Both the position numbers and the translations under genes were made by a program. The notes beneath the pieces are model-generated. The model was not told the origin of the DNA. It saw only the letters and a program-made list of their open reading frames with translations, and ran no database searches. Source: an uncultured Bacteroidota bacterium (GTDB lineage Bacteria; Bacteroidota; Bacteroidia; Flavobacteriales; Schleiferiaceae). Taken from it: a stretch of DNA of 6,224 nucleotides. The stretch is taken from NCBI GenBank assembly GCA_913056475.1, contig CAJXMS010000139.1, positions 1 through 6,224 of the forward strand. Reading direction: 5' to 3'. This document shows, piece by piece, positions 1 through 5,771 of the stretch; positions within the stretch are counted from its first letter, which is position 1, and each line of letters starts with the position of its first letter.

Positions 1-1
1 C

Positions 2-664
2 ATACCCGAGGGCTACGGCGTAGGCAGCAGTGGCGCCCTCTGCGCAGCCATTTACGATCATTATGCCCTCGACAAAATCGAGGCCAGCGAAGCCCCCAGC
101 AGCGAGACCATCCAAAGCTTAAAAAAAACCCTGGGCCAAATGGAAGCTTACTTCCACGGCCGGAGCAGCGGCCTCGATCCTCTTATTTGCTACCTAAAGC
201 TCCCCGTTCACATTCAGGGTAAAGATCAACTGGGCACAGTAGAAATTCCAGAAGCGCGCTCCGGTCGCGGTGCCATCTTTCTGCTCAATAGCGGTCAGCC
301 CGGCGAAACCCAGCCCATGGTAAACCTCTTCATGGAGAAAATGAAGCACGAGGGCTTTCGCACCGTAATGAAGGAGCAGTTTAATAAATACAACGATGCC
401 TGTATTCAAGACTTCCTCAAAGGCCGCACCAAGCCCCTCTTTCAAAACCTCAAGAAGCTGAGCCACCTGGTACTGGAAAATTTTACCCCCATGATCCCGC
501 TTAGCGTCCAGGAGCTTTGGCAAAAAGGCATTGATACCAACACCTTCTACCTCAAGCTCTGCGGCTCCGGCGGCGGGGGCTTTGTATTGGGCTTTGCCCC
601 CGATTTTGAGAAAGCCAAGCCTTATCTGGCCGGACAGGACACCGAGGTGATCTATCGACTTTAA
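2..664 (+). CDS. GHMP kinase, mevalonate kinase-like (5' end missing)
   Basis: The reading frame is open from base 2 to the TAA at 662-664, giving 220 visible residues. The start lies outside the window; roughly the first 90 residues of a ~310-residue family member are missing. Visible residues 2-13 carry the GHMP ATP-binding motif PEGYGVGSSGAL. FHGRSSGLDPL follows at about 51-61; its Asp 59 matches the position of the catalytic Asp in mevalonate kinases. The C-terminal glycine motif CGSGGGGFVLGF lies at about 187-198. By family, the enzyme phosphorylates mevalonate or a closely related small alcohol in the cytoplasm, feeding isopentenyl diphosphate synthesis. The ATG at 140 is internal and not the start, because the ATP motif lies upstream of it. 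The UbiA gene begins 3 nt after its stop. Family assignment is firm; the exact substrate is inferred. Confidence 0.9.
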   Translation: MPEGYGVGSSGALCAAIYDHYALDKIEASEAPSSETIQSLKKTLGQMEAYFHGRSSGLDPLICYLKLPVHIQGKDQLGTVEIPEARSGRGAIFLLNSGQPGETQPMVNLFMEKMKHEGFRTVMKEQFNKYNDACIQDFLKGRTKPLFQNLKKLSHLVLENFTPMIPLSVQELWQKGIDTNTFYLKLCGSGGGGFVLGFAPDFEKAKPYLAGQDTEVIYRL

Positions 665-667
665 GCC

Positions 668-1558
668 GTGGCCCTCTCCCGCGCGCAGAAAGTTCTCCTT
701 TACAAAATCTCCGCCCTGCTCTCGCTGGTGCGCTGGTACAATATATTCTTTCTGGCCCTGGCGCAGTACCTGGCGGTGGTCTTTATCCTTAATGAGCCGC
801 AAAACTGGCTCGCCCTCCTGCTCAATCCCGCCCTGCACCTCATCGTATTTGCCTCCCTTTTTTCGGTAGCGGCCGGCTATATCATCAATAACTTTTACGA
901 CCTGGAGAAAGACCTGATCAATCGCCCCCGGCAAACCCTTTACGAAAAGCTCCTGCGGCAAAGCACCACCTTGCGGCTTTATTTTCTCTTTGCCACCATC
1001 GGCACCCTGCTGGGCGCCCTGGTGAGCTGGCGGGTGGGGCTCTTCTTTGCCGGCTTCAACTTTGCCCTGTGGGCGTATTCGCATAAACTCAAAAAGGTCA
1101 CCTTTCTGGGCAATCTCATCGCGGCCTTGCTTTCCATTACGCCTTTCTTCGCCATCTTTCTATACTACCAGCTGGAGGATTTACTGGTACTCACTTACGT
1201 GAGCTTCGTATTGCTGGTGATCTTCATCCGGGAGGTGGTCAAAGACCTGGAAGCGCTCAAGGGCGATGTGATCGTAGGCTACCCCACCCTGCCGGTGAAG
1301 CTGGGCGTACGCCGTACCAAGGCCCTGGTGTTGATCTTTACCCTGTTGGGCCTGGCCCCGGCGTCCGCTGTCTTTTATGCCACCCAGTACAGCGGCATCA
1401 GCTACTACCTCACCCTGGGGCTGGCGGGCCTTTTCCTGAGCACCGGCTTGCTGATCCTGGCCGAAAAACCCCGCGATTTTCACTACCTCAACTACCTCTA
1501 CCGGCTACTGATCGTGGGGGGTATTTTGGGCTTGGTCTTGTTTTCGGTGGAGAATTAG
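668..1558 (+). CDS. UbiA-family membrane prenyltransferase (geranylgeranylglycerol-phosphate geranylgeranyltransferase-like)
   Basis: This is a 296-residue integral membrane protein with about eight or nine hydrophobic segments (roughly 22-42, 52-73, 103-120, 122-137, 145-167, 170-187, 218-238, 245-265, 274-293). It carries both Asp-rich UbiA motifs. The first is NNFYDLEKD (N74-D78-D82), followed by NRP; the second is REVVKDLEALKGD at 188-200. These bind Mg-diphosphate of a polyprenyl donor. Close Bacteroidota relatives are usually annotated as geranylgeranylglycerol-phosphate geranylgeranyltransferase. Heme O, menaquinone or other acceptors are possible and cannot be excluded by sequence. 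The start is the GTG at 668: an in-frame TAA sits at 662-664, so no earlier start exists, and the next GTG (728) would cut into the first membrane segment. No Shine-Dalgarno is seen; the 3-nt gap to the kinase suggests co-transcription and probable translational coupling. Confidence 0.9.
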   Translation: MALSRAQKVLLYKISALLSLVRWYNIFFLALAQYLAVVFILNEPQNWLALLLNPALHLIVFASLFSVAAGYIINNFYDLEKDLINRPRQTLYEKLLRQSTTLRLYFLFATIGTLLGALVSWRVGLFFAGFNFALWAYSHKLKKVTFLGNLIAALLSITPFFAIFLYYQLEDLLVLTYVSFVLLVIFIREVVKDLEALKGDVIVGYPTLPVKLGVRRTKALVLIFTLLGLAPASAVFYATQYSGISYYLTLGLAGLFLSTGLLILAEKPRDFHYLNYLYRLLIVGGILGLVLFSVEN

Positions 1559-1957
1559 ACCTGAAGTACCAAAATAACTAGCCTACCCTTGAAAAATTGC
1601 GCGGGCATGCCTTGGAAAGCCCCTGATTTTAAGCTCCCAGGCCTTCCCGTTAAAGCTTTCTCGCCCTTTTCTCCTGGCCTGTTGGATTTGCCTAATTCTC
1701 GTCTTTGGAGCTATATTTATCTCACTACCCATCTTTTAAGAAAGAACATTCCCTTATCGTGAAAAATAGGTTTCGGAAATTGGGGAAGCGAGCCGATTAC
1801 GGGAACCTTTGACCCAGGCTTTTTGCGTCGGCAGTTTCAGTGATCCGCATAAAAAATAAGCATAAGCATTCTCCTTAGGAGTGCTATATTTGCGTTTATG
1901 CCATAATAAGGTTGCTGAATATCGTTTATATTTACATAATTGGTATAATAAGTCTAA
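1559..1957. other. Intergenic gap between UbiA and ATPase genes, no convincing gene
   Basis: This 399-base gap holds no believable coding region. Its first part (to about 1700) is mixed in composition. From about 1725 it becomes clearly AT-rich, unlike the flanking isoprenoid genes. Inverted repeats are weak: CAGGCC at 1638-1643 pairs with GGCCTG at 1676-1681 across 32 bases, and GCCGA at 1792-1796 pairs with TCGGC at 1828-1832. Neither has the compact stem plus T-run of a clear terminator. The right end carries the probable promoter of the ATPase gene. A 73-codon open frame on the minus strand (1754-1975) has no recognisable family and is treated as chance. Confidence 0.6.
1885..1892 (+). 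promoter_or_regulatory. Candidate Bacteroidota -7 promoter element for the ATPase gene
   Basis: TATATTTG matches the Bacteroidota primary sigma factor -7 consensus TAnnTTTG exactly. It lies in an AT-rich stretch 65 bases upstream of the ATPase ATG at 1958, which would give a leader of roughly 60 bases. No clear -33 TTG/TTTG is visible about 19-21 bases upstream, so the call rests on the -7 motif and its position. A TATAAT at 1944-1949 lies closer to the gene but has no well-spaced partner. Confidence 0.4.
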
Positions 1958-3403
1958 ATGATGCAAAATAATCATTCTATTCCAACAGAGAAGATTCTGG
2001 AGCGATTGCGCTTTGAGAACCCCTGGTGGAAAACCGGCTTCATTGACCCCGAACTGGATAAGTTGCCCCGTCGTCTGTATTTTAAGCTTTTCTATGCACA
2101 GGTAGGGCAGACCGATCTAAGACGCGCCACCATTCTAATGGGCCCTCGCCGGGTAGGAAAAACGGTGATGATGCAGCATACCATTCATCAATTGCTGGAA
2201 AGCGGGGTGGCGGCTCATAAGATCATCTTAATAAGCATAGACAACCCCCTTTATATCCATATGGGCCTGGAAGAGTTGTATGCACTGGCTAGGAGGGCTT
2301 CCGGTAATGAGCGTACCGATGGACGGTATGTCTTTTTTGATGAGATCCAGTACCTGAAAGACTGGGAGCGGCATTTAAAGGTACTGGTAGATAGTTACGC
2401 CAAAACGAAATTCATCGCCTCGGGATCTGCCGCTGCCGCGCTCCGATTAAAAAGCACAGAGAGCGGTGCTGGTCGCTTTCACGACTTTATGCTCCCTCCG
2501 CTTACTTTCCAGGAATTCCTTCATCTCCAGGACCTGGAACATCTGGTAAAGGAATCTCCCACCCTTTATCAAAGTAAAAACATTCGATTTGTTGAGGCGG
2601 TGGATATCAAGGAGCTCAACCAGCAGTTTTTCAAGTACCTAAATTATGGCGGCTACCCAGAAGTGCTCTTTTCATCTTCTGTTCGCCATAATATGCCGGG
2701 CTTCATTAAAAGCGACATCATCGACAAAGTACTCCTTCGGGATTTGCCTAGCCTTTACGGCATCAAGGATGTCCAGGAACTCAACCGTTTTTTTACCTAT
2801 TTGGCCTACAATACCGGTAAAGAATTTTCTCCCCAGAAAATGGCCAGCGAAAGTGGGCTTCCCTGGACAGATATAAAACGATATATGGGCTACCTGGAAT
2901 CCGCCTTTTTGGTTAAGGTCATTACCAAGGTGAATGACAATGCCCGGCACTTTAAACGGATGACGGGTTTTAAGGTATACCTGACCAATCCCTCTTTGCG
3001 CACCGCCCTTTTCTCACCAGTAGAGCCCACCGACGATGAAGCGGGAAACATCGTAGAAACGGCGGTCTTCTCCCAGTGGCTCCACCGCGAGCATATGGAA
3101 TTTCACTATGCCCGCTGGAAGACCGGGAGAAAGGAGGGGGAAGTGGATATGGTCTATCTGGATACCAAAAAGCTAAAACCTTCCTGGGCCCTGGAAATTA
3201 AGTGGAGCAACCGCTATCCAAAAAGACCTGGCGAACTAAAAAGTCTGCTAGAATTCTGCCAAAAGAACGGCCTGGAATCGGCAGTCGTAACCACCATAGA
3301 CAAACAAGATCAAAAGAGGCACGGCGAACTGGAGCTCTATTTCTATCCGGTTGCTACCTATGTTTATACTCTGGGCGAAAACACCCTTAGATCCAGGAAA
3401 TAA
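1958..3403 (+). CDS. AAA-family ATPase with DUF4143 / PD-(D/E)XK-like C-terminus
   Basis: This 481-residue protein has the order of the ATP-binding AAA_14-DUF4143 family. Walker A is GPRRVGKT (62-69), Walker B is YVFFDEIQ (124-131), and a sensor-like IASGS lies at 153-157. The DUF4143 section includes DKVLLRDLP (256-264) and a winged-helix-like stretch at about 287-322. The C-terminus keeps a nuclease-type set: E367 in GNIVETAV, D397 in GEVDMV, and E413/K415 in LEIKW. Length is slightly above the usual 380-450. The molecular role of the family is not established; members are common, patchily distributed accessory genes in bacteria and archaea. The start is the ATG at 1958; the ATG at 1961 is equally possible. 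The gene uses more A/T third positions than its neighbours and stands alone between two long gaps, which fits horizontal acquisition. The product is probably cytoplasmic, since no signal peptide or membrane segment is seen. Confidence 0.9.
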   Translation: MMQNNHSIPTEKILERLRFENPWWKTGFIDPELDKLPRRLYFKLFYAQVGQTDLRRATILMGPRRVGKTVMMQHTIHQLLESGVAAHKIILISIDNPLYIHMGLEELYALARRASGNERTDGRYVFFDEIQYLKDWERHLKVLVDSYAKTKFIASGSAAAALRLKSTESGAGRFHDFMLPPLTFQEFLHLQDLEHLVKESPTLYQSKNIRFVEAVDIKELNQQFFKYLNYGGYPEVLFSSSVRHNMPGFIKSDIIDKVLLRDLPSLYGIKDVQELNRFFTYLAYNTGKEFSPQKMASESGLPWTDIKRYMGYLESAFLVKVITKVNDNARHFKRMTGFKVYLTNPSLRTALFSPVEPTDDEAGNIVETAVFSQWLHREHMEFHYARWKTGRKEGEVDMVYLDTKKLKPSWALEIKWSNRYPKRPGELKSLLEFCQKNGLESAVVTTIDKQDQKRHGELELYFYPVATYVYTLGENTLRSRK

Positions 3404-3539
3404 CGAGGGAGCAGGCCAATGCTTTGACCCCATCGAGCTGCGCTGCCACTCCACGCTCTTCAAAATCAACGGAACCATTCCATACCTCTTCTAGAAGCAC
3501 ATGACGATTATCTATAATCACTCCCCCAAAAAAGCCCAT
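3387..3539 (-). CDS. Possible small ORF (50 aa), antisense to ATPase 3' end
   Basis: On the minus strand an ATG (complement of 3537-3539) opens a 50-codon frame that ends in TAA (complement of 3387-3389). It overlaps the last 17 bases of the ATPase gene tail to tail. The product begins MGFFGGVIIDNRHVLLEEVW and ends LDGVKALACSLVISWI, a mixed charged/hydrophobic composition that reads more like protein than the other shadow frames here. A purine-rich aggtgggg lies about 5 bases upstream of the ATG; Bacteroidota seldom depend on such sites. No -7 motif is seen for it. I do not recognise a family. It may be a remnant of a longer gene or chance. Confidence 0.25.
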   Translation of the reverse strand: MGFFGGVIIDNRHVLLEEVWNGSVDFEERGVAAQLDGVKALACSLVISWI

Positions 3540-3733
3540 AGGGACCCCACCTCACCAGGCCTTTTTCCCCCTCAGATTCCCGGTTGTTTCCGCATAGTTC
3601 CATTACATTTTAGCTCGGATTTAGGCCCTCTCCTTCATACCCGCCCCCCGCGCCATGGATAGAAGCGGATAGCCCGTAGGCGCCCCCCTTTTTCTCCGCT
3701 TTGGGCCCTACCTTTGCCTGAAATATCCTTAAT
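3404..3733. other. Intergenic gap between ATPase and M20 peptidase genes
   Basis: These 330 bases hold no long coding frame apart from the small minus-strand candidate at the left end. A perfect 10-bp palindrome CTTCTAGAAG lies at 3488-3497, inside that candidate. Near the right end GCGCC (3650-3654) can pair with GGCGC (3679-3683) across 24 bases and is followed by a C-run and T5 (3689-3693). This is a weak terminator-like shape that could close ATPase transcription just before the peptidase promoter. No tRNA-like or repeat-array structure is seen. Confidence 0.5.
3709..3716 (+). promoter_or_regulatory. Candidate Bacteroidota -7 promoter element for the M20 peptidase gene
   Basis: TACCTTTG matches TAnnTTTG exactly and ends 17 bases before the ATG at 3734. 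Transcription would start near 3722, leaving a leader of only about 10-15 bases, which is A/T-rich (aaatatccttaat). No good -33 TTG is visible at the usual spacing. Confidence 0.5.
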
Positions 3734-5122
3734 ATGCCCAGCCCCCAGGATTACGTAAAAGCCCACCAAGAGCGCTTTTTAGAAGAATTGTTTGACCTGC
3801 TGCGCCTGCCCAGCATCTCCGCCGATCCGGCCTACCAGGGCGACGTACTAAAAACCGCCGAAGCGGTGCGCCAAAGCCTGGAACAGGCCGGCGCTACCCA
3901 CACCGAAGTGGCAGATACGCCGGGCTATCCCATTGTGTACGGCGAAAAGATCATCGACCCCGCCCAACCCACCGTGCTGGTGTACGGCCACTACGACGTG
4001 CAGCCGCCCGACCCCCTGGAGCTCTGGGAGAGCCAGCCCTTTGAACCGGTGATCCGCAAGACGGAACGGCACCCCGAAGGAGCCATCTTTGCCCGCGGGG
4101 CCTGCGACGACAAAGGCCAGATGTACATGCACGTGAAGGCCCTGGAAGTGATGAACGAAACCGAAGGTCTGCCCTGCAACGTCAAGTTTATGATCGAGGG
4201 CGAAGAAGAAGTGGGCAGTGCCAACCTGGGCTGGTTTGTAGAGCGCAACCGCGAAAAGCTGGCCTGCGACGTGATCCTCATCTCCGATACGGGTATGATC
4301 GACAACGATGTGCCCAGCATCACCACCGGCCTACGGGGCCTGAGCTACGTAGAGGTACGAGTGGATGGGCCTAACCGCGACCTGCACAGCGGCCTGTACG
4401 GCGGGGCGGTAGCCAATCCCAATAACATCCTGGCGGAAATGATCGCTTCCCTGCGGGATGCCGATAAGCGCATTACCGTGGCGGGCTTTTACGATAAAGT
4501 AAAGGAACTTACCGCGGAGGAACGCGCCGCCATGGCCAAAGCCCCCTTTGACCTGGAAGCTTATAAAAAGGCCCTGGACCTGCCCGCTGTGGCCGGGGAA
4601 GCGGGCTACAGTACCCTGGAGCGGGCCAGCGTGCGCCCTACCCTGGATGTGAATGGCATCTGGGGCGGTTATACGGGCGAGGGCGCCAAAACGGTGATCC
4701 CCGCCTACGCGCAGGCCAAGATCTCCATGCGCCTGGTCCCCGACCAAGATCCGGAAGAGATCACCCAGCTCTTTAAGGAGCACTTTGAACGCATCGCCCC
4801 TGACTCCGTGCGGGTTACTGTTACGCCCCACCACGGCGGAGAGCCTTACGTCTCCCCCATCGACAGCGCCGGCTACCAGGCCGCCAGCCGGGCCATGGAA
4901 ACCACCTTTGGCAAAACGCCGGTGCCCATGCGCAGCGGCGGCAGCATCCCCATCGTGGCCCTCTTTGAGCGGGAACTTGGAGTCAAATCCATCTTGATGG
5001 GCTTTGGCCTGGACACCGATGCCATTCACTCGCCCAACGAACATTACGGCGTATTCAACTTCCGCAAAGGCATAGAGACCATTCCTTATTTCTACCGCTA
5101 CTTCGCAGAAGAAAAGGCCTAG
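3734..5122 (+). CDS. M20 family metallopeptidase (dipeptidase)
   Basis: This complete 462-residue protein has the usual length for bacterial M20 dipeptidases of the carnosinase-like branch. The di-metal site is intact. H86 and D88 lie in YGHYDVQP, with D88 assisting catalysis. The bridging Asp is D125 in ARGACDDKG. The general base E158 and metal ligand E159 lie in EGEEEVGS. D185 (LISDTG) is a further ligand, and H432 in IHSPNEHY is the last one. The lid/dimer domain (roughly 200-325) contains H218 in DLHSGLYGG, which in this family reaches the neighbouring subunit's active site. The predicted reaction is hydrolysis of dipeptides or similar small peptides by a cytoplasmic zinc or manganese enzyme; no signal peptide is present. 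The ATG at 3734 fits the family N-terminus. Codon use is GC-rich like the isoprenoid genes, suggesting a native gene. It appears to be transcribed alone. Confidence 0.95.
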   Translation: MPSPQDYVKAHQERFLEELFDLLRLPSISADPAYQGDVLKTAEAVRQSLEQAGATHTEVADTPGYPIVYGEKIIDPAQPTVLVYGHYDVQPPDPLELWESQPFEPVIRKTERHPEGAIFARGACDDKGQMYMHVKALEVMNETEGLPCNVKFMIEGEEEVGSANLGWFVERNREKLACDVILISDTGMIDNDVPSITTGLRGLSYVEVRVDGPNRDLHSGLYGGAVANPNNILAEMIASLRDADKRITVAGFYDKVKELTAEERAAMAKAPFDLEAYKKALDLPAVAGEAGYSTLERASVRPTLDVNGIWGGYTGEGAKTVIPAYAQAKISMRLVPDQDPEEITQLFKEHFERIAPDSVRVTVTPHHGGEPYVSPIDSAGYQAASRAMETTFGKTPVPMRSGGSIPIVALFERELGVKSILMGFGLDTDAIHSPNEHYGVFNFRKGIETIPYFYRYFAEEKA

Positions 5123-5137
5123 GCCCCGCCTCCCTGC

Positions 5138-5178
5138 CAGCGAGACTCCCTTCGATCGCTAAGGCGCGCTGTTTTTTT
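5138..5178 (+). terminator. Possible intrinsic terminator after the M20 peptidase gene
   Basis: CAGCG (5138-5142) can pair with CGCTG (5167-5171), and a run of seven T (5172-5178) follows at once, 16 bases past the peptidase stop. The loop is long (24 bases) and contains a competing hairpin, AGCGA (5139-5143) with TCGCT (5156-5160). Position and T-run support a terminator; the short stem argues for caution. Confidence 0.35.
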
Positions 5179-5202
5179 GGGGACACAAAGGGCTCCAAGG
5201 AG

Positions 5203-5458
5203 ACACCAAGCGCACGATGGACTCGCTAAAGCTCGCTTGATGATATCGCAAAGGAGGCGCGGCGGACCCAGAGGTAACACAGGGCTTCTGCCTGCAACCC
5301 AGGCTTCCTTCGGTAGCTGGGGCTCAACGAGCAGTAGCGCAGCGGCCGCAATGGACACTAATTTCTGTCTTTTTAAGGATAGATAAACGGAAAAAATCTT
5401 TTCTCCCGCATTATTTTTACAGGATAAAGGGCGATTGACGAATGGGAACACCAAGCGC
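5203..5458. repeat. Two copies of an 11-bp word
   Basis: ACACCAAGCGC occurs at 5203-5213 and again at 5448-5458 in direct orientation. The first copy is followed by CGCTTG (5234-5239), which can pair with the CAAGCG inside it (5208-5213). A second word, AGCGAGACT, lies outside the pair at 5139-5147 and 5481-5489. This may be a degenerate interspersed repeat or chance; the order of the words does not make one simple duplication. Confidence 0.35.
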
Positions 5459-5582
5459 TCTAAGAAGATATCCTGCTACAAGCGAGACTGGCAAAGGAAG
5501 CCCTCCTTGAAGCGCGATTAAGTGGTGCACTAGATGTTTTTGGGGCATTCTACTTTAAAAATGGGTTCTAATGGAAACTTGT

Positions 5583-5609
5583 ATCGGTAAAAAAAAATGA
5601 CTTACCGAT
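5583..5609. repeat. Perfect 8-bp inverted repeat around an A-rich loop
   Basis: ATCGGTAA (5583-5590) is exactly complementary to TTACCGAT (5602-5609), with an 11-base A-rich spacer. It could form an RNA hairpin or be a dyad for a dimeric DNA-binding protein. There is no T-run after it on the plus strand, but the spacer's A-run sits inside the loop, so it is not a standard terminator. It lies about 160 bases upstream of the small membrane protein gene. Confidence 0.5.
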
Positions 5610-5614
5610 TCGCA

Positions 5615-5684
5615 ACGACGTGTGCAATTTTGGCCGTTTTTTAGATACATTTAGACGACGTGTATAGCTTTAGGCGGTTTTCTA
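5615..5684 (+). repeat. Imperfect direct repeat with 40-base period
   Basis: ACGACGTGT occurs at 5615-5623 and at 5655-5663. The similarity continues downstream as an imperfect copy (about 20 matches in 29 positions), each ending in GGC-rich bases followed by a T-run near 5637-5642 and 5678-5681. The two units are exactly 40 bases apart. Direct repeats of this kind can be paired operator sites or recombination sites; nothing here decides which. Confidence 0.45.
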
Positions 5685-5759
5685 TCCATGTTAGGGGCCG
5701 GCTACCATGCAAAACCAATTGCCCGCAGAAAGTTGGCCATCAAACCCACCCCCATCCCC

Positions 5760-5767
5760 TATTTTTG
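5760..5767 (+). promoter_or_regulatory. Candidate -7 promoter element next to the small membrane protein start
   Basis: TATTTTTG matches TAnnTTTG and ends 4 bases before the ATG at 5772. If used, transcription would begin at or beside the start codon, giving a leaderless mRNA. A TTG at 5733-5735 is 24 bases away, longer than the usual -33 spacing. A chance match is possible in this T-rich spot. Confidence 0.35.
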
Positions 5768-5771
5768 CCCC

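Larger units (their letters stand above)
5123..5771. other. Long repeat-containing intergenic region
   Basis: These 649 bases contain no convincing gene. The left half (to about 5520) is moderately GC-rich and has recurring short words on both strands (AGCGAGACT, ACACCAAGCGC, TCGCTAA, CTCGCTT). The right half is AT-rich and holds a perfect 8-bp inverted repeat (5583-5609) and a 40-base-period direct repeat (5615-5694). Open frames on either strand, including a 111-codon one on the minus strand (5119-5454), have no recognisable family and atypical composition. I see no tRNA or rRNA. Confidence 0.6.

Noticed and set aside
194..1084. Long open frame on the minus strand opposite the kinase and UbiA genes
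   Set aside because: It spans the junction of two well-supported plus-strand genes, has a Gln/Gly/His-rich shadow composition and matches no family I know.
1638..1681. Inverted repeat CAGGCC/GGCCTG as a terminator for the UbiA operon
   Set aside because: The 32-base loop and missing T-run make a functional intrinsic terminator unlikely.
1754..1975. 73-codon minus-strand frame between UbiA and the ATPase
   Set aside because: It lies in AT-rich DNA, covers the ATPase start and promoter, and resembles no known protein.
4331..5044. 237-codon minus-strand open frame opposite the M20 gene
   Set aside because: It mirrors a GC-rich coding region whose plus strand has all M20 metal ligands; the antisense product is Gly/His/Ala-rich without motifs.
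1958..5122. ATPase plus M20 peptidase as a two-gene defence or toxin-like system
   Set aside because: A 330-base gap, a separate promoter motif and different codon use argue that the genes are independent; the M20 enzyme looks like housekeeping peptide metabolism.
5119..5454. 111-codon minus-strand frame after the M20 gene
   Set aside because: It is Leu/Ala/Cys-rich with no family, and lies over the repeat words and the possible terminator, so it is better explained as non-coding repeat DNA.
5651..5700. attC-like integron recombination site suggested by GTTAGGG and TTTAGGC
   Set aside because: The core sites do not fit the required RYYYAAC/GTTRRRY pairing, and no integrase or cassette array is present.
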